Shown here in pieces: positions 29,031 through 34,518 of a stretch of 34,518 nucleotides of DNA. Made by a program: the position numbers and the translations under genes. Within the stretch, counting starts at the first letter, position 1, and each line of letters begins with the position of its first letter. This DNA is from a virus: positions 1 to 34,518 of IMG/VR virus record IMGVR_UViG_3300009604_000035, one strand, 5' to 3'. The notes below the pieces were generated by a model. The model saw nothing but the letters and a program-made list of their open reading frames with translations, did no database searches and was not told where the DNA came from.

Positions 29031-29691
29031 GCATATAGCCGAGTTTGCTTTTAACAGCGGTCTACGACCAAAGCTTATGTCTTTTGCAGGTGCTTTAAAA
29101 CGAGAAGCAAAGTCTTTGGGTTATGGAAAAGAAGAACAGCCTGAGAAGTATAGAGAATATTGTCAACAGGTTGGAAGAGAAAAAAGATTAGAAGATAAGG
29201 ATCATTGGGTGAAACGATTTCACCATGACTTATTAGAAGTAATGGCTGAAGAGATTAAGCTCTTAAAAGTGGGTAATAAATACTGGGAAACTTTAGTTAT
29301 TGTGGATGATTGTAGATATTTAAATGAAGTTGCATATGGTAAACACCATGACGCAGTACAATTATTCCTGATGGCTAGTGATCGCAAGTTACCTAATGAT
29401 GATGCAGATTGGCGTAAGGATGAATCAGAGTATCTTGCTAATATAATTGAAACAGATGAAGAATCAGATTATGCTGAATTATTTGATTGGTTGGTATACA
29501 ATAATGATACTTTAGATGCGTTGACTCAAAGAGTAAAGAAAGCATTACCTATTTGGTGTGGCATGGAACCACATCCTTCTGATGATGAAGACGATGAAAC
29601 ATGGTTAGAGATTATAGAATCTCAAGATGATATTTGGGAAAAGATGATGGACTTGTTTGATAAATTAGAGGACGATGATGAAGAAACCTAG
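28975..29691 (+). CDS. Deoxynucleoside monophosphate kinase-like P-loop protein
   Basis: A 238-residue protein starting at once with a P-loop (MHLILIGGKAGVGKTTLAKH). LRPKLMSFAGALKREAKSLG follows, then QVGREKRLEDKDHWVKRFH and LVIVDDCRYLNEV. The 'SFA..LK.....G' and 'VG...R......W...' layout fits phage dNMP kinases, which raise dNMPs to dNDPs for DNA synthesis. The last 40 residues are acidic (HPSDDEDDETWLEIIESQDD) and unlike the fold's core. ATG 28975 has AAGGAGATACAAA before it; an earlier in-frame start would lack a ribosome site. Confidence 0.75.
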   Translation: MHLILIGGKAGVGKTTLAKHIAEFAFNSGLRPKLMSFAGALKREAKSLGYGKEEQPEKYREYCQQVGREKRLEDKDHWVKRFHHDLLEVMAEEIKLLKVGNKYWETLVIVDDCRYLNEVAYGKHHDAVQLFLMASDRKLPNDDADWRKDESEYLANIIETDEESDYAELFDWLVYNNDTLDALTQRVKKALPIWCGMEPHPSDDEDDETWLEIIESQDDIWEKMMDLFDKLEDDDEET

Positions 29692-30400
29692 CATTGCAAT
29701 TTTAGATAGTGATATTCTTATATATCGTGCATCCTTTTGGGCTGACGTTGAGGGTATTGATGAACTGGAATCAAGATTAAAGCAAGATATTATTAATTGG
29801 ACACCGGAGGGTGTTGATAATGTTATTTTGGCTAGGTCTTGCGATAGAGAAACAAACTTTAGAAGGAAGTGTTTACCTTCGTATAAGTTTAACCGAAACG
29901 ATAAACCAGTACCCGAGTGTCTTGAATACTCGAAAGAAATATTAGATACTTTAGGTGATGTTCGTATGGTCCCTACTATTGAGGCAGATGATCTCATGGG
30001 AATTGGGGCATCTTCTGGTAAGGCTATTGCTGTTACTATAGATAAAGATCTTAGAGGAGTACCGGGATGGCATTGGAATCCTGATAAGGAACCAGAACCT
30101 ACTCTGGTTTCTGACTATGAAGCAGATAAATTCTTTGCTTGTCAGTTAATATCTGGAGATGGGACCGATAATATACCGGGGTTGTTTAGAAAAGGTAAGA
30201 GCTTTTTCGAAAAGAATATCCTACCGTTTGATGATGAAGATTGGTGGTGGGAAATTTGGTGGGCATATGAAGAAGATGGTCATAACATGGATTCATTTTT
30301 AGCACAGGCTAGATCTCTTCGTATCCTACGAGATGGTGAATATAATAAAGAAACTAAAGAAATCACCCTCTGGAGCCTTCCAGACAGGTATGCCGAATAA
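29675..30400 (+). CDS. 5'-3' exonuclease, T7 gp6-like
   Basis: A 241-residue protein of the FEN/5'-3' exonuclease family. Metal-binding motifs appear in order: ILDSDILIYRA, IEADDLMGI, TIDKDLRGVPG and ISGDGTDNIPG (the DNA-binding helix-hairpin-helix begins here). In T7 the matching gp6 removes RNA primers and degrades host DNA, feeding nucleotides to the phage. ATG 29675 overlaps the kinase stop by 17 bases. Its TAA stop is the first part of the family A promoter motif at 30397, so stop codon and promoter are fused. Confidence 0.88.
   Translation: MMKKPSIAILDSDILIYRASFWADVEGIDELESRLKQDIINWTPEGVDNVILARSCDRETNFRRKCLPSYKFNRNDKPVPECLEYSKEILDTLGDVRMVPTIEADDLMGIGASSGKAIAVTIDKDLRGVPGWHWNPDKEPEPTLVSDYEADKFFACQLISGDGTDNIPGLFRKGKSFFEKNILPFDDEDWWWEIWWAYEEDGHNMDSFLAQARSLRILRDGEYNKETKEITLWSLPDRYAE
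30369..30384 (+). other. Hairpin upstream of family A motif, copy 3
   Basis: TCTGGA pairs with TCCAGA across GCCT, within the last codons of the exonuclease gene. It lies 12 bases before the family A motif. Together with the hairpins at 6172 and 18271 it makes this a feature of all three motifs, although the sequences differ. Confidence 0.35.
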
Positions 30401-30417
30401 CCGGGTATAATAGTATA
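30397..30417 (+). promoter_or_regulatory. Family A promoter-like motif, copy 3
   Basis: This copy differs from the others by one base, giving AACCGGGTATAATAGTATA. It overlaps the stop codon of the exonuclease and lies 17 bases before the dUTPase start, with AGAAGGAG between. It would drive the dUTPase, ribonucleotide reductase and then the structural genes. TATAAT here is also an exact -10 box, but no -35 box is evident. Confidence 0.65.
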
Positions 30418-30433
30418 TCCAGAAGGAGAAATC

Positions 30434-30901
30434 ATGAGTAGTAATTCAATGACTGAACCGCCACCTTTGCATGTTGACTTTATGCCTTCCCTTTCCTATC
30501 TACCGACTCCCTCTCATGCTACTGAGGGTTCAGCCGGGCTAGATCTGAGAGCAGGGATAAAAGGTAGTAAGACAATTAAGCCCGGTGAGTGTGTTCATAT
30601 ATCAGCAGGATTATCAATAGGTATTCCACCGGGATACTTCGGCTTAATCGCCTCTCGCTCAGGTTTGAGCCAAGAGGGAATCCATCTAGCCAATGGAATT
30701 GGAGTCATTGACAGTGACTATAGAGGCGATGTAATTATTGTAATAAGAAATTCAGGGTCAGAACCATTCGAAATAACTTCCGGTATGAGAATAGCACAGC
30801 TTATTCTTGTGCCTTATGCTAAAGTTCAGCTTGTGGATGTCTGTGATTTAGCAGATACCGAGAGAGGATCTGGAGGATTCGGAAGTACGGGGGTTGACTA
30901 A
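30434..30901 (+). CDS. dUTPase (trimeric type)
   Basis: This 155-residue protein has the five motifs of trimeric dUTPases: AGLDLRA, ASRSGLSQEG, GVIDSDYRGD, RIAQLIL and the C-terminal RGSGGFGSTG loop. The enzyme splits dUTP to dUMP and pyrophosphate, keeping uracil out of phage DNA and supplying dUMP. The N-terminus carries about 20 extra residues (SSNSMTEPPPLHVDF). AGAAGGAGAAATC gives a strong ribosome site. The stop overlaps the RNR start by one base (TAATG). Confidence 0.93.
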   Translation: MSSNSMTEPPPLHVDFMPSLSYLPTPSHATEGSAGLDLRAGIKGSKTIKPGECVHISAGLSIGIPPGYFGLIASRSGLSQEGIHLANGIGVIDSDYRGDVIIVIRNSGSEPFEITSGMRIAQLILVPYAKVQLVDVCDLADTERGSGGFGSTGVD

Positions 30902-32802
30902 TGGATACCTTCAGAAATTTCATTGCCGTATCGAGATATGCTCGTTGGCTTGATGGTGTTCGACGAAGAGAAACTTGGGAAGAAACTGTTACTAGATATT
31001 GGGATTGGATTACGGATAAGTTCCCTATCTTACTGGATAAAGCCCCGTACATTAAGGATATGATCTTAAAACACGAGATCATGCCAAGTATGAGAGCTTT
31101 GATGACCGCTGGTGAGGCTGCGGACAGAGATAATACTTGTATCTATAATTGTTCTTATCTAGAGATCGACACCCCTAGAGCCTTTAGTGAGCTTATGTAT
31201 ATTCTAATGAATGGAACTGGAGTGGGCTACTCGGTCGAGTCGAAGGTTGTAAGTAAGCTGCCTAAAGTTCCTTCAGATATTATGAGGGTCAAGGGCGTTA
31301 AGGTTACTGTCGAAGATTCCAAAGAGGGTTGGGCTAATGCCTGCCTCGAACTACTCGAAAACCTATGGTTAAAGGGTGTCCATCCAACTTGGGATCTCAC
31401 ACAAATTAGATCCGCTGGTAGTAGACTACATACCTTTGGTGGTAGAGCCTCTGGTCCTGAGCCTTTGGAAGCTGTCTTTAAGTATGTTGTTAAGGTATTT
31501 GAGAATGCCCAAGGACGTAAGCTTACTTCCTTGGAGTGCCATGATATTTGCTGCGTTATTGCTAAGTCGATTATTGTTGGTGGTGTACGTAGATCTGCAA
31601 TGATTTCCCTATCTGATTTAACTGATCGTGAGATGGGTAAGTGCAAGAGTGGTGCATGGTGGGAAGGTTCCGGCCATCGTTCTCTTGCTAATAACTCAGC
31701 GGTCTACAATGGACGGCCATCGTTAACCGAGTTCATGACTGAGTGGAGAGATTTATATGACTCCCATTCTGGTGAACGTGGTATCTTTAATCGCATGGGC
31801 GCACAAGAACAATGCGAATGGTTAGGACGAGACTCAGCTATTGACTATGGGGTAAACCCATGTGCTGAGATCTTACTAAGACCTAAGCAGTTCTGTAATT
31901 TAACTGAGATTATTATACGACCTGATGATAAGATCTCTGATATCAAAAGGAAGATTGAGGCTGCTACCATACTTGGTACTATTCAATCTTCCTTTACTTA
32001 CTTCCCCTACCTTTCTAATGATTGGGAAGAGAATGTTAGAGATGAGAGATTACTAGGTGTTTCCTTTACTGGAATTTATGACAACCCGTTGATGTGGGGT
32101 AAAGATGGACTTAATAAATTATCGGGTCGTCTGAATCGTTGGCGAGAATTTGCAAGACGAACTAATACAAGTTGGGCCAAGGAAATAAATATCAATCCTT
32201 CGGCTGCAATAACCTGCGTAAAACCTAGTGGGACTGTATCATGTCTTAGTAACACAGCATCAGGTATCCACCCTAGATATTCTAGGTATTATATTCGTAG
32301 AGTACGTATTGATAAGAAAGATCCATTGTACTTCTTTCTGAATGATTCGGGAGTACCCTCAGAAGACTGTGTATTAAATCCAAACAGTACTGCGGTATTC
32401 TCGTTCCCCATGCAAGCACCTAAGTATGGGAAAACAGCAGATGAGGTTACGGCATTGGAACATCTAGAGTTATGGCGAGTCTATAAGAATCATTGGTGTG
32501 ATCATAATCCATCCATCACTGTAAATTATTCTGATGATGAGTTTCTATCTGTCGGTGCTTGGGTATGGGAGAACTTTGATGACATTCAGGGTATTTCTTT
32601 CTTACCTAAAGTCGATCATATTTATGAACAAGCTCCATTCGAAACGGTTGATGAGGTTAGATATAAAATGATGTCTGATAAAATGCCGTTGGTAGATTTC
32701 TCTAAGCTTAGTTCTTATGAAGTTGAAGATACCACCAAAGGATCACAAACATTAGCGTGTACTGGTGGATCTTGTGAAGTAGTAGATTTAGTGGAGGCGT
32801 AA
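30901..32802 (+). CDS. Cobalamin-dependent (class II) ribonucleotide reductase
   Basis: A 633-residue protein of the class II, monomeric RTPR-like type: NCSYLEI (one redox cysteine), NGTGVGYSVE, GGVRRSAMISL, then NPCAEILLRPKQFCNLTE, where N-x-C-x-E holds the active-site cysteine and glutamate and the second Cys pairs for reduction. CVKPSGTVSCLSNTASGIHP follows, and a CTGGSC pair near the C-terminus fits the reducing cysteines. The enzyme makes deoxyribonucleotides from ribonucleotides with adenosylcobalamin, with or without oxygen, needing no small subunit. It depends on host or environmental B12. The length (lactobacillus enzyme about 739 aa) suggests a compact form. dUTPase directly upstream fits a nucleotide-supply unit. 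Confidence 0.88.
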   Translation: MDTFRNFIAVSRYARWLDGVRRRETWEETVTRYWDWITDKFPILLDKAPYIKDMILKHEIMPSMRALMTAGEAADRDNTCIYNCSYLEIDTPRAFSELMYILMNGTGVGYSVESKVVSKLPKVPSDIMRVKGVKVTVEDSKEGWANACLELLENLWLKGVHPTWDLTQIRSAGSRLHTFGGRASGPEPLEAVFKYVVKVFENAQGRKLTSLECHDICCVIAKSIIVGGVRRSAMISLSDLTDREMGKCKSGAWWEGSGHRSLANNSAVYNGRPSLTEFMTEWRDLYDSHSGERGIFNRMGAQEQCEWLGRDSAIDYGVNPCAEILLRPKQFCNLTEIIIRPDDKISDIKRKIEAATILGTIQSSFTYFPYLSNDWEENVRDERLLGVSFTGIYDNPLMWGKDGLNKLSGRLNRWREFARRTNTSWAKEININPSAAITCVKPSGTVSCLSNTASGIHPRYSRYYIRRVRIDKKDPLYFFLNDSGVPSEDCVLNPNSTAVFSFPMQAPKYGKTADEVTALEHLELWRVYKNHWCDHNPSITVNYSDDEFLSVGAWVWENFDDIQGISFLPKVDHIYEQAPFETVDEVRYKMMSDKMPLVDFSKLSSYEVEDTTKGSQTLACTGGSCEVVDLVEA

Positions 32803-32804
32803 GA

Positions 32805-32996
32805 ATGTTAGATCCGTATAGACAATTAATGATTAATGGACAGCTTAACCAATTACAAGCTGTTCAAATGTTACAATCATTGGATAAGAGAATTACAGAA
32901 TTAGAGAAGGGTACGAATGAAAAACCAGAAAGACAAACTACCAGTACTAGACGAACATCTAGTAAAGATTCTGGAAAAACTGTACCCTCCACTTGA
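32805..32996 (+). CDS. Small hypothetical protein, 63 aa
   Basis: The N-terminal half is helical (DPYRQLMINGQLNQLQAVQM, then LQSLDKRITELEKG) and may form a coiled coil; the rest is Ser/Thr/Lys-rich and probably disordered. GTGGAGGCGTAAG lies before the ATG. It starts the group of small genes ahead of the portal gene; a virion assembly role is possible by place only. Its end overlaps the next gene by 80 bases in another frame. Confidence 0.5.
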   Translation: MLDPYRQLMINGQLNQLQAVQMLQSLDKRITELEKGTNEKPERQTTSTRRTSSKDSGKTVPST

Positions 32997-33111
32997 ATAT
33001 AGTCCAGATATATCTCAAGAAGATTGGGCTTTTCGTGGTGGTCAGCGTGATGTAGTAGCTAAGCTACGACACATATATTCACAACAACAGAAAGGGGAAT
33101 ACTATGCCTGA
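32917..33111 (+). CDS. Small hypothetical protein, 64 aa
   Basis: Not recognised. It begins MKNQKDKLPVLDEHLVKILE and has the segment LEYSPDISQEDWAFRGGQRD followed by VVAKLRHIYSQQQ. Many phage genomes carry a protein of this size just before the portal gene. GAGAAGGGTACGA serves as the ribosome site. The start is well within the gene before (80-base overlap), and the stop overlaps the next start by 8 bases. Confidence 0.55.
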   Translation: MKNQKDKLPVLDEHLVKILEKLYPPLEYSPDISQEDWAFRGGQRDVVAKLRHIYSQQQKGEYYA

Positions 33112-33949
33112 TGCAATGTATGAAAATCTTAAAGCCAAGCAGGCAGCAGGTCCAGAAGCGGGTATGATGCCCCCTCCAGCGGCTGATGCTGCTATGATGG
33201 ATATGGGCGGTATGCCTATTGAAGAAGATATGGGTGAGTTAGCTACGGAAGGCCGTGGTGGAGATATCGTCATGGGACACCTTACTCCGGGTGAGCTTAT
33301 AATTCCTGTGGCTATGATGGAAGATCCTGAGATTGCAAGAGTATTAGAGGATGCTTTTGATGCTTTTGAAATGGATATGGATAGATTTACTGTAGGACAT
33401 GAGAACAATAGTATTAATCCAGATACCGGATACCCTGAATTTGAGGGTATGAATTATGATGAACTATGGCGGATGCAGATACAGGCACAACAAGAGGCAG
33501 TAAAGGAAAGAGAGGCTTATAGAGATCAAGCTTGGTCAAGACAAATTCAGCAGCAAGAGGAAACTAAAAGGATACAAGAAGAATATGATTTGACAGCAAG
33601 AGAAAATAGAGCAGCCAATGTAAGGGCAGCGTCCTTAAGGCATAAACAACAAGAGGAGAGATTAAGAAAGACCCAAGCAGAAACTCGTCTATTAGCTGAA
33701 GAACGCCGTACCCATGAAAAGGTTCAAGCAGTAAAAGCAGAACGTAAAAGACAAGCTAGAAAAAAGGGTAAGACCCATGCTCTTACTGCTGCAACAGCCG
33801 CTGCGGCTCATGCCCCAAATAAACCTAGAGGAGCAGGAGTAGCTAAAGTATCTCGTAGAACGGCTCCCACAAGATTTTATAGCGCACCCGGTACTGGTGC
33901 TGGCGGCGAGGGTGGTCGTCACACCGCAATGGGTCGTAGACCCGCGTGA
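33104..33949 (+). CDS. Probable structural protein with TPGE-type N-terminal domain
   Basis: A 281-residue protein. The Met/Ala/Pro-rich N-terminus is followed by GDIVMGHLTPGELIIPVAMM and INPDTGYPEFEG near residue 100, a pattern seen in several podovirus virion or tail proteins ('lAHlTPGE..iP' then 'INP.TG.PEF'). The middle is a long, highly charged coiled coil (residues about 120-220, many Gln, Glu and Arg). The C-terminus is basic, with Ala/Gly-rich and Arg-rich stretches, and probably disordered. AAAGGGGAATACT precedes the ATG. It may be a tail or assembly protein; the role is inferred from the domain and the portal gene downstream. Confidence 0.6.
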   Translation: MPDAMYENLKAKQAAGPEAGMMPPPAADAAMMDMGGMPIEEDMGELATEGRGGDIVMGHLTPGELIIPVAMMEDPEIARVLEDAFDAFEMDMDRFTVGHENNSINPDTGYPEFEGMNYDELWRMQIQAQQEAVKEREAYRDQAWSRQIQQQEETKRIQEEYDLTARENRAANVRAASLRHKQQEERLRKTQAETRLLAEERRTHEKVQAVKAERKRQARKKGKTHALTAATAAAAHAPNKPRGAGVAKVSRRTAPTRFYSAPGTGAGGEGGRHTAMGRRPA

Positions 33950-33966
33950 TAGAAAGAAGGTAAACT

Positions 33967-34344
33967 ATGGGAACATCAGTAGATAATACAATGCCTTACG
34001 TTCCTGATCCAGTCGAACAAACTGCTGCGTATGATGAGTTTATGGATGAAACTAGGGCTGAAGAAGATCTAGCGTGGCAAGAGAGAATGGATGAGGTTCT
34101 ACAACAAGAGGAGGAGTTTAAAGCTTTAGAAGAGGAAGTAATCTCTCAAGAGGAATTAGAGCTACAGCAAGAAGAAGAGCAGATATCAGATACAGAGCAA
34201 CAGGCTCAACAAGAAGCTGGTGTAATCCAAGATCCTACTGCTCCGGGTCAAGACCCTGATGATTTCTTATATGGATTCTATGGTTTAATTGATGATGAGG
34301 AATATTATTCAGATCTGGATGGTGATGAGGATGATTATTATTGA
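33967..34344 (+). CDS. Very acidic hypothetical protein before the portal gene
   Basis: A 125-residue protein rich in Glu, Gln and Asp. A coiled-coil-like middle (EEEFKALEEEVISQEELELQ) is followed by GQDPDDFLYGFYGLIDDEEY and an Asp/Tyr tail (DLDGDEDDYY). The extreme charge and helices are reminiscent of assembly chaperones or scaffold-like proteins, but T7-type scaffolds lie after the portal gene. GAAGGTAAACT precedes the ATG. No family is recognised. Confidence 0.55.
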   Translation: MGTSVDNTMPYVPDPVEQTAAYDEFMDETRAEEDLAWQERMDEVLQQEEEFKALEEEVISQEELELQQEEEQISDTEQQAQQEAGVIQDPTAPGQDPDDFLYGFYGLIDDEEYYSDLDGDEDDYY

Positions 34345-34363
34345 TCTTTATTAGGAGATAACA

Positions 34364-34518
34364 ATGGCTGAAGATAAAATTGTAGAACGCTGGAGACTAT
34401 TAGATGGTCAGCGTCTTATGAGCCTAGAGCGCGCACGAAAATGTGCAGCACTCACAATTCCCTCCTTACTTCCACCAGAAGGTTTAACAGAAGAGAATCA
34501 ATTACCTCAGGCTTATTC
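34364..34518 (+). CDS. Portal (head-to-tail connector) protein, T7 gp8-like, 5' end only
   Basis: Only the first 51 codons lie in the window. They read MAEDKIVERWRLLDGQRLMS, then LERARKCAALTIPSLLPPEG, matching the start of T7-type connector proteins, in which 'R...LERA..CA.LT.P.L.P' is well conserved. The portal forms the ring through which DNA is packaged and ejected. ATTAGGAGATAAC precedes the ATG. Its place marks the start of the main structural module, which continues beyond the window. Confidence 0.85.
   Translation, partial: MAEDKIVERWRLLDGQRLMSLERARKCAALTIPSLLPPEGLTEENQLPQAY

Noticed and set aside
1-34518. CRISPR arrays, insertion sequences, integrase or attachment sites
   Set aside because: No regularly spaced repeats, transposase or integrase motifs were seen; the direct repeats present are promoter or hairpin elements between genes.

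Overview
This window is 34.5 kb of a virulent, T7-like podovirus genome. It carries family-A DNA polymerase, a T7-type primase-helicase, a gp2.5-like single-strand DNA binding protein, a T7 gp6-like exonuclease, the start of a T7 gp8-like portal gene and, unusually, two different T7-type single-subunit RNA polymerases. All convincing genes are on the + strand and are tightly packed, often overlapping by a few bases. Nothing in the sequence names the host beyond a bacterium.

Layout. 1-6183: the 3' part of a giant internal virion protein gene, the end of a structural module. 6184-6726: a 540-base gene-free stretch full of hairpins, opening with a promoter-like motif and closing with an intrinsic terminator; by analogy with T7 the genome ends may lie near here. 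6727-10920: about fourteen small, mostly unknown early-type genes, nearly each preceded by a structured RNA element from a few repeated families. 10921-14796: two tandem T3/T7-like promoter candidates, a basic protein, RNA polymerase 1 (708 aa) and three small genes. 14797-15618: a second structured, nearly gene-free stretch. 15619-18243: a tiny membrane protein, tRNA-Arg(TCT), small genes and a DUF932 protein. 18297-20802: a second promoter-like motif and RNA polymerase 2 (819 aa). 20795-30400: replication and nucleotide genes (metallophosphoesterase, SSB, RusA, tRNA-Leu(TAA), tRNA(CAT), ParB-like, primase-helicase, DNA polymerase, dNMP kinase, exonuclease). 30397-34518: a third copy of the promoter-like motif, then dUTPase, a cobalamin-type ribonucleotide reductase, small pre-structural genes and the start of the portal gene.

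How it may work. Two non-coding sequence families look like promoters. Family B (three copies; T3-like, ending CCAAAGGG) precedes RNA polymerase 1 and the second structured stretch. Family A (three copies of AACCGGGTATARTAGTATA) precedes RNA polymerase 2, the dUTPase-RNR-structural genes and the first structured stretch. Two polymerases with two promoter families suggest a two-step transcription cascade coded by the phage; which enzyme reads which family is not shown by the sequence. The three tRNAs would read AGA, TTA and (if the CAT tRNA is the Ile2 type) ATA, codons that look common in the AT-rich later genes and rarer in the early block.

The observations most worth following are the paired polymerases and promoters, the three covarying RNA elements between early genes (7855, 8626, 9016), and two possible non-coding transcription units (6197-6692 and 14743-15618).
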